DNA of 7,127 nucleotides from Bacillota bacterium (GCA_023453725.1 JAEXTB010000159.1:1-7127); one strand, 5' to 3'; positions 1 through 6,507 are shown, numbered from the stretch's first letter. Numbers and translations: made by a program. The notes: a model not told the origin generated them from the sequence alone.

Positions 1-183
1 TATGGATAATGTGAAGTTCGTAAGACATAGCACTATACCGCTGGCGCGGTGGTTTTCATAGGTCAGTACTCAGACGCTGCCGGCTGGTAGCGTTGGAGTC
101 CAATCAACTGTTCCACTGGTATCATCCCAATGTGTTTACTAACGCAATCAACAGCCTCTCAATTTCCGGCTGAGCGGCTGTAG
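1..183. other. Window-edge stretch with no supported gene
   Basis: No gene can be supported here. On the plus strand a frame runs from ATG at 2 to TAG at 59-61 (19 codons). It could be the tail of a gene entering from the left, but it is too short to judge. A small hairpin, ACCGC/GCGGT at 37-41 and 46-50 with a TGGC loop, is followed by GGTTTT and might be a weak plus-strand terminator, but the T run is short. On the minus strand the sequence after the transporter stop has scattered stop codons and no T-tailed hairpin. Confidence 0.3.
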
Positions 184-1047
184 TTATTCCGCCTTAATGG
201 CGGTATCAGGCTTAATCATAATCTTGCGCGAAAGTATAAAGTTGAGGAGCGCGATCACGCCTGCGCCAATAAATACTGCTTGATACCCAAACCTCGACCA
301 CAAGAGCCCACCGAAAACGGGAATCACCATCGAAGTGACGTGCTGAAGGCTCATACCTGTCGATAGCGTTAGGGTCACATCCGCAGGATCGATGGCAATC
401 TTCGCCAAATACGTTGAGCGCGCCATCTCGACCGCGGCCATTGAATTGTCGATGACATAGCAGCCGGCGATAATCACCGCAGCGATGCCGGTGGGGAAGA
501 TGTTGGCGGAGAACGCATATCCGAGACAGATAGCGAACAGCAAAGCGGCCTCCCAGGTCAGAACAAATCGTTCGCCCCGAACATCTATCAGTGTGCCAAT
601 GATCTTACGTGTACCGATACTTACGAGGGCCACAATGATGCCCAAGATGGCAAACATCTGAGGTTGTACGTTGAACACCTTGATCAGTACCCATGGCGCA
701 AAAGTCAGGAAAATTTGCTGCCTCGCACCGCTGATGCAGGCCAAAACATAATAGAGGGAATAGCGTTTGCGAAAAACAAATTTTACTTTCCGGACTTTCG
801 GTTCACCTTTCTTCATCATCCCCACCGCCAAAGCGGCGAGCACATAAAAAAATGCGCCAATGATAAATGCGGTCTTATAGGTTATATGCGTATAGTAAAA
901 GCTTAGAAAGACAAAAACATAGGCGATAATGCCGCCGACCAAGCCGAAGGCGCTGACCGCTCCAAGCCTGGCGCCGTAAGACTCCTGTTTGGACAAGGAC
1001 ATGCCGATGGAGGGCGTGACGGTAATTGGGAGAGCATGCGCTTTGAA
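184..1047 (-). pseudogene. 5'-truncated major facilitator superfamily (MFS) transporter
   Basis: This frame encodes the C-terminal two thirds of an MFS inner-membrane permease; the substrate cannot be told. From the first ATG (1002) it gives 272 residues, against the roughly 400 usual for the superfamily. About eight hydrophobic helices are visible, near residues 16-38, 44-63, 82-108, 114-130, 145-163, 171-190, 216-235 and 240-258. The loop GTLIDVRGER (136-145) looks like the motif-A-type loop of the second six-helix half. This fits helices 5-12, with helices 1-4 missing. The frame stays open 15 codons upstream of that ATG (FKAHALPITVTPSIG) to a TAA at 1048-1050. That stretch looks like family sequence, which suggests the homology runs past the ATG and the gene has been cut. 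No ribosome binding site precedes the ATG. Neither other frame upstream on this strand carries transporter-like helices, so a simple frameshift does not explain the loss. Alternative: a short protein expressed from an internal start, which I consider unlikely. Confidence 0.7.
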
Positions 1048-1080
1048 TTATCCGCATTATAAGGGAAACTTTGTATGATA

Positions 1081-1109
1081 ATTATACGTCTTGCCAGATG
1101 GTAACACAA
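1081..1109 (-). promoter_or_regulatory. Candidate promoter reading toward the truncated transporter
   Basis: On the minus strand TTGTGT (1104-1109) lies 17 nt before a perfect TATAAT (1081-1086). The -35 matches consensus at only three positions, but spacing and -10 are optimal. It would start transcription near 1074, about 70 nt before the first ATG of the transporter remnant, where no ribosome binding site is found. A second TATAAT at 1056-1061 has no -35. In AT-rich DNA such matches arise by chance. Confidence 0.3.
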
Positions 1110-1182
1110 TCGAAAGATGTAATAGGATGACATGATTTCTCGAATTATGGATATCAAAGAGTTGGTCATACGGGAGGATCTT

Positions 1183-1263
1183 ATGAATTTAGAGAGGATT
1201 TTGTCACAAATACTATATAAAATTTGTGACAAGCCCCATCGGAGGAAGCCGCCTTTTTACTAA
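1183..1263 (+). CDS. Possible small protein or leader peptide, 26 aa, function unknown
   Basis: I do not recognise this peptide. The ORF starts at ATG 1183, preceded by GGGAGG at 1172-1177 with a 5-nt spacer, one of the best ribosome binding sites in the window. It ends with TAA at 1261-1263. Residues 1-17 look amphipathic (MNLERILSQILYKI and on) and the tail is basic (KPHRRKPPF). The frame is also open from ATG 1132, which would give 43 residues, but that start has only a weak AGGA ahead of it. Codons 7-17 are made from an 11-bp perfect inverted repeat. A weak GGAGG/CCGCC hairpin with a T5 run (1241-1258) overlaps the end. No clear promoter is seen. It could be a leader peptide, a small toxin, or a chance ORF with a fortuitous ribosome binding site. 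Confidence 0.3.
   Translation: MNLERILSQILYKICDKPHRRKPPFY
1201..1232. repeat. 11-bp perfect inverted repeat with 10-nt spacer
   Basis: TTGTCACAAAT at 1201-1211 is the exact reverse complement of ATTTGTGACAA at 1222-1232. The spacer (1212-1221) is all A/T except one C. Neither side is followed by a T run, so it is not an intrinsic terminator. The two-arm form with centres about two helical turns apart fits a dimeric regulator's operator, and as RNA it would form a stable hairpin within the small ORF. It lies between the transporter remnant and the glmS terminator, with no intact gene downstream on either strand that it obviously controls. Confidence 0.8.
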
Positions 1264-1380
1264 CTGAATCCTTAATTTAGGACCCAAAGATATTTGATAG
1301 AGGGGTATCTTACTGGACTCGTTTTGGTTAACTATTTATTCGACATTTATGCAGCAATTTCTTTACAAGTCTTGGACAGT

Positions 1381-1686
1381 CTATAGTTGTATAATTCTCA
1401 ACGATCTATACGCAAAAAGAAAACGTTGCAAAGCGATATTCCGAGTTTCTCGCTGTAAATCCAATATTAAGACTTTTGTTCCATCCTTGAAGGTTATCTT
1501 GCCGGCAAGGTAACATCGTTCGGATATTTCATCACTTAAAAAACGAAATAATCCTATCTCGGTGTGGAGGGCCAGGGGGCTATATAAGATTCAATCTTTC
1601 CCAATAACTACTGCTTTATCTGTAAACTCGTCGTTGTACTTGCTATTCTTCCCACGGGGGATATTGAGCAGTTGTTCAAGTGCCAT
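1381..1686 (-). pseudogene. Possible decayed gene: 102-codon frame with one internal TGA
   Basis: Starting at ATG 1686, a minus-strand frame reads 31 codons to a TGA at 1591-1593, then continues open for 69 codons to a TAG at 1381-1383. The first segment contains SKYNDEFTDKAV, which faintly recalls the K-Y-x-x-E-F-x-x-x-A-V start of IS3-type transposase OrfA proteins. The second segment (containing YLAGKITFKDGTKVLILDL) does not continue that resemblance and I cannot name it. No good ribosome binding site precedes the ATG, which lies only 10 nt beyond the glmS terminator hairpin. Reading TGA as selenocysteine or tryptophan has no support. In AT-rich DNA a 69-codon open stretch is not strong evidence, so this may be a remnant or simply chance. 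Confidence 0.25.
1493..1514. repeat. 22-bp palindrome with one mismatched pair
   Basis: The arms GTTATCTTGCC and GGCAAGGTAAC pair at 10 of 11 positions around a GCCGGC centre with no loop; the only mismatch is T1497 against G1510. It lies within the broken minus-strand frame. A loopless palindrome of this length fits a protein-binding site better than an RNA hairpin. No promoter could be tied to it. Confidence 0.6.
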
Positions 1687-1696
1687 GCATAGAAAA

Positions 1697-1732
1697 CGCC
1701 CACCTCGCCACATTGTAGCGTTGGGGTGGGCG
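1697..1732 (-). terminator. Intrinsic terminator downstream of glmS
   Basis: On the minus strand the sequence CGCCCACC (1732-1725) pairs with GGTGGGCG (1704-1697), extended by a G-U and a G-C pair to 10 bp, followed at once by TTTTCT. A small inner CGC/GCG stem may close the loop. It lies 54 nt after the glmS stop and is well placed to end the dapF-psuK-psuG-glmS transcripts. The plus strand also has a short CTTTT after the stem, so some activity in both directions is possible. Confidence 0.72.
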
Positions 1733-1746
1733 CTTTTGCCAGACTT

Positions 1747-1764
1747 CTTTGTAACCTCACAAAG
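1747..1764. repeat. Short hairpin between glmS stop and its terminator
   Basis: CTTTGT (1747-1752) and ACAAAG (1759-1764) form a perfect 6-bp inverted repeat around a 6-nt loop. It lies 22 nt past the glmS stop and 14 nt before the terminator stem. There is no T run after it on either strand. It could be a 3'-end stabilising hairpin or chance. Confidence 0.4.
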
Positions 1765-1786
1765 TGGCGTTTTCCGAACCTATGAT

Positions 1787-3613
1787 TTACTCCACCGTAA
1801 CGGATTTCGCAAGGTTACGGGGTTTGTCAATGTCGCAGCCTTTAAGCGAGGAGATGTAGTAGGAAAGAAGCTGCAGCGGCAATACGGAAAGCGACGGCAG
1901 CGTGAACGCGTTGCCTTCCGGCAGCCAGAGCACGTGGTCCGCCGCTTCTTCAACACCCGGCGCGCCTTCCTGCGCTAAGGCGATTACATACGCGCCGCGC
2001 GCTTTGACCTCCCGGATGTTGCTGATCATCTTCTCTAACAACGGACGGTTGGTGCACAGCGCCACCACAAGCGTCCCTTGCTCAATGAGCGAGATTGTGC
2101 CGTGCTTGAGTTCGCCTGCCGGGTATGCTTCCGAATGGATGTAGGAGACCTCCTTGAGCTTTAAGGAGCCTTCCAAAGCCAGCATGTAATCCAGGTTCCG
2201 GCCAATGAAGTAGACGTCCTTGTGGCTGAAGAACTGGGAGGCCAGGTACTGCATCTCTTTGTGGTCACAAAGCAGCTTTTCCGCCTTTGCGGGCAGCAGT
2301 TTAAGCGCTTCTATCCGCTCCTCAATCACTGCGGGGCTGAGCGTACCGCGCACGGCGCTTAAATGCAGGGTTAGCAGGTAGATCATTGCAAGCTGCGTAC
2401 TGTACGCCTTGGTGGTAGCTACGGCGATTTCCGGGCCAGCCCAGGTATAGAGCACATCATCGCTCTCATTGGCGATGGCGCTGCCCACCACGTTGACGAT
2501 GGAAACAATTTTTGCGCCCCGCGCCTTCGCTTCCCGAAGCGCAAAGAGCGTATCGATGGTTTCTCCGCTTTGGGAAATTACGATGCAGAGTGTCTTGTCA
2601 TTGACCAGCGGATCGCTGTAGCGGAATTCCGAGGCAAGATCGCAGGAGGTGGGGATGCGCAGCGCATCCCGCAGCAGCAGCTGCCCAATGCACCCGACAT
2701 GCCAGGCGGAACCGCAGGCGATCAGCTGAATCTGCTCCATACTCCTGAGGTAGTCTTCTGTAATATGCTTGAGCTCAAGCTCAATACTGCCGCTGCGCAT
2801 GCGGGGGGAGAGCGTATCGCGGAGCGCTTTGGGCTGCTCCATGATCTCTTTGATCATGAAATGCTCATACCCGCCCTTTTCGGCGGAGGCGACGTCCCAT
2901 GTGATGGTTTCGCTTTCGCGCGTGACAGGGTCACCCTGTTTGTCGTAAAGCCTTACTTCATTGGGCGTAATCACGGCAAGCTCGCGCTCGTGGAGCCGCA
3001 ATACCTTGCGGGTGTGCTGCAAAAGCGCCGGTACGTCGGACGCGATGAAGTTTTCGCCTTCGCCAAGGCCCACCACAAGCGGGCTGTCCTTGCGCGCGGC
3101 GATAATGGTATCCGGATGGTCGGAGAACATGATCCCGAGCGCGAACGCGCCTTCCAACAATCCCATGGCCTCCTGCGCTGCAGCAATCGGGTCGCCGTGA
3201 TAGCAGTAATCAAGAAGCTGGGAGACGATTTCGGTATCCGTCTGGGAGCAAAAAGTGTAGCCATGGCCCAAAAGAAAGTTCCGAAGCGTCATGTAGTTTT
3301 CCACAATACCGTTGTGTACCACTGCCACCCTGCCGCTGTGGGACAGATGCGGGTGCGCGTTGGTATCCGAAGGTTCTCCGTGCGTTGCCCAGCGCGTATG
3401 GCCGATACCGCAAACGCCGTTCAGTTTTGCGCCATCCTGTGTGCGCTCTTTGAGGATTGCAAGGCGACCCTGCGCCTTGATGACGTCAATGCCTTTGTCC
3501 GCTGCTACCGCAAGGCCTGCGGAGTCATATCCGCGGTATTCAAGCTTGGACAATCCATTCAGCAATATCGGCGCGGCTTGGCGCGTTCCGGTGTATCCTA
3601 CGATTCCACACAT
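1787..3613 (-). CDS. glmS: Glutamine--fructose-6-phosphate aminotransferase (isomerizing)
   Basis: GlmS makes glucosamine 6-phosphate from fructose 6-phosphate and glutamine, the committed step to UDP-GlcNAc for peptidoglycan; it is cytosolic. The 608 residues match the E. coli length. The start is set at 3613 because the catalytic cysteine must directly follow Met (MCGIVGY) and because GGGAGGT (3621-3627) sits 7 nt upstream; the frame itself stays open to 3670. The class II glutaminase domain spans about residues 2-220, with HTRWATHG at 72-79 and HNGIVEN at 100-106. Two sugar-isomerase domains follow: the first includes ACGSAWH (299-305) and SQSGETIDT (347-355), the second EVSYIHSEAYPAGELKHG (488-505). 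The conserved tail DKPRNLAKSVTVE (596-608) carries the Lys603 equivalent. All key residues are present. It lies 131 nt after psuG with a possible promoter between, so it may be both co-transcribed and separately expressed. A terminator follows. Confidence 0.98.
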   Translation of the reverse strand: MCGIVGYTGTRQAAPILLNGLSKLEYRGYDSAGLAVAADKGIDVIKAQGRLAILKERTQDGAKLNGVCGIGHTRWATHGEPSDTNAHPHLSHSGRVAVVHNGIVENYMTLRNFLLGHGYTFCSQTDTEIVSQLLDYCYHGDPIAAAQEAMGLLEGAFALGIMFSDHPDTIIAARKDSPLVVGLGEGENFIASDVPALLQHTRKVLRLHERELAVITPNEVRLYDKQGDPVTRESETITWDVASAEKGGYEHFMIKEIMEQPKALRDTLSPRMRSGSIELELKHITEDYLRSMEQIQLIACGSAWHVGCIGQLLLRDALRIPTSCDLASEFRYSDPLVNDKTLCIVISQSGETIDTLFALREAKARGAKIVSIVNVVGSAIANESDDVLYTWAGPEIAVATTKAYSTQLAMIYLLTLHLSAVRGTLSPAVIEERIEALKLLPAKAEKLLCDHKEMQYLASQFFSHKDVYFIGRNLDYMLALEGSLKLKEVSYIHSEAYPAGELKHGTISLIEQGTLVVALCTNRPLLEKMISNIREVKARGAYVIALAQEGAPGVEEAADHVLWLPEGNAFTLPSLSVLPLQLLSYYISSLKGCDIDKPRNLAKSVTVE

Positions 3614-3620
3614 GATCTCT

Positions 3621-3662
3621 ACCTCCCATGACGCTCGTGAAAAAATATATACCGATACTATA
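3621..3662 (-). promoter_or_regulatory. glmS leader: ribosome binding site and weak candidate -10
   Basis: GGGAGGT (3621-3627) is the ribosome binding site that fixes the glmS start. Upstream on the same strand TATAGT (3657-3662) is a plausible -10, but no convincing -35 lies 16-18 nt before it. The psuG-glmS gap is A/T-rich near glmS and has no strong terminator hairpin after psuG, only a T5 run preceded by weak pairing. Read-through from psuG is therefore possible. Confidence 0.35.
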
Positions 3663-3744
3663 CCTTGCACGTACTAAAAAGGGAAACGAAACTTTTCACA
3701 AAAAGGGCAAGGGGCAACGATGACGGATGTTGGGTTGGCGTAAC

Positions 3745-4659
3745 CTACAGCGCGCAGGCGACGGCGGCGGCAAGCCGGACGTTGTTGTAAACGAGCTGGA
3801 TGTTGGAAGCAAGGCTCTCCCCGCCGGTCAATTCTTTTACCCGCGCAAGCAGGAAGGGGGTGGAGTCTTTTCCGCGGATATTCTGTTCCTGTGCTTCCTG
3901 TAGCGCCTGATCAACCGCTTTTTGCATTACATCGGCGTCGAGCGAATATTCCTCCGGGATGGGGTTTGTAATGAGCATGCCGCCCGGATAGCCCATTTCG
4001 CGCTGCATGCGGATGGAGGCTGCAATTTCTTCGGGCGTATCCATGCGGTAATCCACCGCAAAACCGCTCTTGCGCGTAAAGAACGCGGGAAGCTCTTTTG
4101 TACCGTAACCGATGACGGGTACGCCCTTGGTTTCGAGATATTCAAGCGTCAACCCAAGGTCAAGTATGCTTTTGGCGCCAGCGCAAATGACGGCGACAGG
4201 CGTCCCTGCAAGTTCCTCAAGATCCGCAGAAATATCCATTGTGGTTTCAGCGCCGCGGTGTACGCCGCCAATGCCGCCGGTTGCGAATACGCGGATGCCC
4301 GCCATGGCGGCAATGATCATGGTAGCGGCAACGGTGGTTGCGCCGTCTTTCTTTTGTGCGCAGAGTATGGGAATATCCCGCCTGCTTGCCTTGGTGACGG
4401 AGGTGCCCGCCTTGCCGAAATAATCGATCTGCTCTTCGGTAAGCCCTGCGCACAGCTTCCCGCCGATGATGGCGATGGTCGCGGGTTCTGCGCCCGCTTC
4501 TCTTGCAATGCGCTCGCACGTAAGCGCGGTTTTTACGTTTTCCGGGTAAGGCATGCCGTGAGAGATGATGGTGCTCTCAAGCGCAATTACAGGGCGTCCT
4601 TCGTTTAACGCCTGCTGTACTTTGGGGCTGATGGAAAGCAAAGGGTTCGTGTTCGTCAT
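3745..4659 (-). CDS. psuG: Pseudouridine-5'-phosphate glycosidase
   Basis: PsuG breaks the C-C glycosidic bond of pseudouridine 5'-phosphate, giving uracil and ribose 5-phosphate, the second step of pseudouridine salvage; it is cytosolic. The product is 304 residues, normal for the family. The start at 4659 is chosen because AAAGGAG (4666-4672) lies 6 nt upstream; an ATG six codons earlier (4677) would place that signal inside the gene. Catalytic residues known from the E. coli enzyme align with a constant offset of three: Glu28 (ALEST), Lys90 (VTKASRRD), Asp146 (SADLEEL) and Lys163 (CAGAKSILDLG), the lysine that forms the Schiff base with the sugar. Other family landmarks are ISHGMPYPEN (32-41), KDGATTVAATM (104-114) and TGGIGGVHRG (127-136). 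It follows psuK by 27 nt in the same direction, so kinase and glycosidase are made together. No transporter for pseudouridine is adjacent. Confidence 0.97.
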   Translation of the reverse strand: MTNTNPLLSISPKVQQALNEGRPVIALESTIISHGMPYPENVKTALTCERIAREAGAEPATIAIIGGKLCAGLTEEQIDYFGKAGTSVTKASRRDIPILCAQKKDGATTVAATMIIAAMAGIRVFATGGIGGVHRGAETTMDISADLEELAGTPVAVICAGAKSILDLGLTLEYLETKGVPVIGYGTKELPAFFTRKSGFAVDYRMDTPEEIAASIRMQREMGYPGGMLITNPIPEEYSLDADVMQKAVDQALQEAQEQNIRGKDSTPFLLARVKELTGGESLASNIQLVYNNVRLAAAVACAL

Positions 4660-4686
4660 GTTGTTCTCCTTTAACATATGCGCGCA

Positions 4687-5625
4687 CTACGCCATAAGCG
4701 AAGAAAGTGCGGCGTTGGTCAGTTCTCCTGTCAAAATGCGTTCCCGGGCGGCCAGCAAACCGATCTTTGCACAGGTCTTAGCATCAAGGCCGTTCCACTC
4801 CCCATAGATCAATGCGGCGGTCATGGCGTCCCCTGCGCCTGTGGTATCACGGGGCTGGTCGTTGCCGCCAAGAAGCGAAGGGAGAAAGCCCGATTGGGTA
4901 GTATCCGCATAATAGATGCCGTCTGCGCCCAGCGAAAGATAGACACGCTTGACACCGCGCTTTAAAAAGAAATCCGCCGCGCGGCGCACGCCGTCATGAT
5001 CGGAACAATCAAACCCTGTCATCGCCTGCGCCTCAATCCGGTTGGGTTTGATTGCGCGAAGGCGGGATAGAATAGGCAGTACGCGTACCGCCTTGTGTGC
5101 GCTTACCGGGTCCACAAATAGCGGGGCAGTAATGTGTTCTGCCAAATAGGATAGCGTCTTAGACGGCAGGTTTGCATCAAGAACGACAAGCGGGGCGCGG
5201 TTGAGTTCCGGCAGAAGGTCAAACAGCGCTTCAGGGGAAAGTGTCTCTATGGCGTCCATCTGGTTGATGGCGCAGTGCATATCGCCGTCCGAATCATGTA
5301 CGCAAAGATAAGTACCGCTGCCGCCCGGGGCGGATATGACATGCGCGGTGCCGATATTGTCCTCATGGCAGCTGTGTAAGAGCACAGCCCCAAAGGCATC
5401 CTCTCCCACAGCGGTCACAAGCTCCACGGACAAACCCAGCCGTGCGATACCCCAGGCAATATTTCGGCCCACGCCTCCGGGGCGAAGCGTCACGGTACCC
5501 GGGTTGGAATCCCGCAGCAGCAACGGCGCATGGGGCGTCCCCAAGATGTCCATGTTCAGCCCGCCGACGACAAACACCGGCGCTGTGTTATTCTGCTCCG
5601 GATTGGTTGCAGGGATGCCGCTCAC
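4687..5625 (-). CDS. psuK: Pseudouridine kinase (PfkB/ribokinase family)
   Basis: PsuK phosphorylates pseudouridine with ATP to pseudouridine 5'-phosphate, the substrate of PsuG. The 312 residues show the PfkB fold: an N-terminal VVGGLNMD strand and loop (19-26), the family signature PGGVGRN (49-55), and the C-terminal signature RDTTGAGDA (259-267), where Asp266 is the expected catalytic base and GAG the anion hole. PfkB kinases are hard to tell apart by sequence; the pseudouridine assignment rests mainly on psuG lying 27 nt downstream. The start is a GTG at 5625 whose last two bases form part of the dapF TGA stop, giving a GTGA overlap. GAGGAG lies 5 nt upstream, inside dapF. This points to translational coupling and strict co-expression with dapF. 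Alternatives are another nucleoside or sugar kinase, judged unlikely in this context. Confidence 0.9.
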   Translation of the reverse strand: MSGIPATNPEQNNTAPVFVVGGLNMDILGTPHAPLLLRDSNPGTVTLRPGGVGRNIAWGIARLGLSVELVTAVGEDAFGAVLLHSCHEDNIGTAHVISAPGGSGTYLCVHDSDGDMHCAINQMDAIETLSPEALFDLLPELNRAPLVVLDANLPSKTLSYLAEHITAPLFVDPVSAHKAVRVLPILSRLRAIKPNRIEAQAMTGFDCSDHDGVRRAADFFLKRGVKRVYLSLGADGIYYADTTQSGFLPSLLGGNDQPRDTTGAGDAMTAALIYGEWNGLDAKTCAKIGLLAARERILTGELTNAALSSLMA

Positions 5626-6461
5626 AGGCGCTCCTCAGGGAAATCAGCTTCAAATACCACTTCTGCGGGTCCTGTCATATAGACGGTATCGTCCTCCGCC
5701 CAATCGATATGCAGCACGCCAAGCTCCAAATGGACATCCACGGACCGTCCGGTCAGCCCATTTTTTGCGCACAGCACTGCAGTTCCGCAGGAACCTGTGC
5801 CGCAGGCCAACGTTGCTGCCGCGCCGCGCTCCCAGGTGCGCATTTCAATATTGTTGTTGTCGATGACACGAAAGAAATTCACGTTGGTGCGCTGGGGGAA
5901 CGTTGTATGACGCTCAATAGCTGGGCCATAAGTCCTAAGGTCGAACGTCTTTGGGTCGTCCACCTGCACCGCTGTGTGAGGCACGCCCATGCGTACGGAG
6001 GAGTAGCTAAATTCTCTACCTAAGGCGGTCAATGTACGGTTAAGACATTCGCCCTCACCGATGGCGGGAATATCCGCACAATCAAACAGCGGCTTTCCCA
6101 TATCCACGCGCACGCCTGTAACAGCGCCGCTCTCGCCTAAAAGAAGCTGCGGTTTAATGACGCCTGCAAGCGTCTCTACGGTAAACGCAGGCTTTTTCAC
6201 GAGACCGCGTTCATACACATATTTGGAAAATGCGCGGATGCCGTTGCCGCACATTTCCGCCTCGCTGCCGTCCGCATTGATAATGCGCATACGGATGTCA
6301 GAGGTGGAGGATGGAAGCACGATCAAAAGCCCGTCCGCGCCCACGCCGGTCTGGCGGTGGCAAAGAACGGGAGCAATGGCCAGATAATCTCTAACAGGTT
6401 CCTGCATGGCATTAATAAGCAGAAAATCATTTCCAAGGCCGTGTACCTTTGTAAAACGCAT
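5622..6461 (-). CDS. dapF: Diaminopimelate epimerase
   Basis: DapF interconverts LL- and meso-2,6-diaminopimelate without a cofactor, supplying the cross-linking amino acid of peptidoglycan and the precursor of lysine. The product is 279 residues, usual for the family. The start at 6461 is set by the conserved beginning MRFTKVHGLGNDF and by AGGAGG (6467-6472) 5 nt upstream, although the frame is open to 6542. The two catalytic cysteines are present: Cys71 in EMCGNGIRAF and Cys220 in LACGTGSCGTA. QTGVGADG (37-44) and MGVPHTAV (158-165) are further family landmarks. It is the first gene of a minus-strand transcript. Its last codons hold the psuK ribosome binding site and its TGA overlaps the psuK GTG. 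It diverges from fhs across a 288-nt gap that carries its promoter. Confidence 0.98.
   Translation of the reverse strand: MRFTKVHGLGNDFLLINAMQEPVRDYLAIAPVLCHRQTGVGADGLLIVLPSSTSDIRMRIINADGSEAEMCGNGIRAFSKYVYERGLVKKPAFTVETLAGVIKPQLLLGESGAVTGVRVDMGKPLFDCADIPAIGEGECLNRTLTALGREFSYSSVRMGVPHTAVQVDDPKTFDLRTYGPAIERHTTFPQRTNVNFFRVIDNNNIEMRTWERGAAATLACGTGSCGTAVLCAKNGLTGRSVDVHLELGVLHIDWAEDDTVYMTGPAEVVFEADFPEERL
5631..5636 (-). promoter_or_regulatory. psuK ribosome binding site inside dapF
   Basis: GAGGAG, read as the two glutamates near the DapF C-terminus (PEERL), lies 5 nt before the psuK GTG at 5625. It decides the psuK start, and because it is covered by ribosomes finishing dapF it supports coupled translation. 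Confidence 0.8.
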
Positions 6462-6466
6462 AGATG

Positions 6467-6472
6467 CCTCCT
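6467..6472 (-). promoter_or_regulatory. dapF ribosome binding site
   Basis: A perfect AGGAGG lies 5 nt before ATG 6461. It selects this start over upstream in-frame ATGs that have no such signal and would add residues not typical of DapF. Confidence 0.85.
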
Positions 6473-6507
6473 GTGTTTTATTAGGGCGTGATCTTGAACT
6501 GTAGTTC

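Larger units (their letters stand above)
1048..1690. other. AT-rich gene-poor block between transporter remnant and glmS terminator
   Basis: This stretch is visibly richer in A and T than the flanking genes and carries no long intact gene on either strand. It holds a small plus-strand ORF with a good ribosome binding site (1183-1263), an 11-bp perfect inverted repeat inside that ORF, a broken minus-strand frame (1381-1686) and several imperfect palindromes (for example 1269-1282 and 1493-1514). No insertion-sequence ends with target duplication could be recognised. The change in composition together with the truncated transporter at its left edge suggests a recombination junction or the remains of acquired DNA; this is inference. 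Confidence 0.45.

Noticed and set aside
903..1232. 109-codon minus-strand frame overlapping the transporter remnant start
   Set aside because: Its 3' half is the transporter in another frame and its 5' half has no membrane helices or recognisable domain; it does not restore the missing transporter N-terminus.
1241..1258. Plus-strand intrinsic terminator (GGAGG/CCGCC then T5)
   Set aside because: The stem is only four pairs with a central mismatch and a 3-nt loop; too weak to call alone, though mentioned with the small ORF.
1591..1593. Internal TGA read as selenocysteine or tryptophan
   Set aside because: No selenocysteine insertion structure or family context is visible, and the intact genes nearby use TGA as a stop (dapF).
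3263..3277. 15-nt direct repeat shared with 6711-6725 (ATGGCCCAAAAGAAA)
   Set aside because: One copy is inside glmS and the other in the fhs leader, with no extended similarity on either side; most likely coincidence.
2570..3631. Long open frames on the plus strand opposite glmS, and similar ones opposite psuG, psuK and dapF
   Set aside because: They mirror well-identified genes on the other strand, have no family resemblance and no ribosome binding sites of their own.
3614..3670. Longer glmS reading frame starting at 3670
   Set aside because: It would place 19 residues before MCGIVGY; GlmS needs its cysteine exposed at the mature N-terminus, and the ribosome binding site at 3621-3627 selects 3613.
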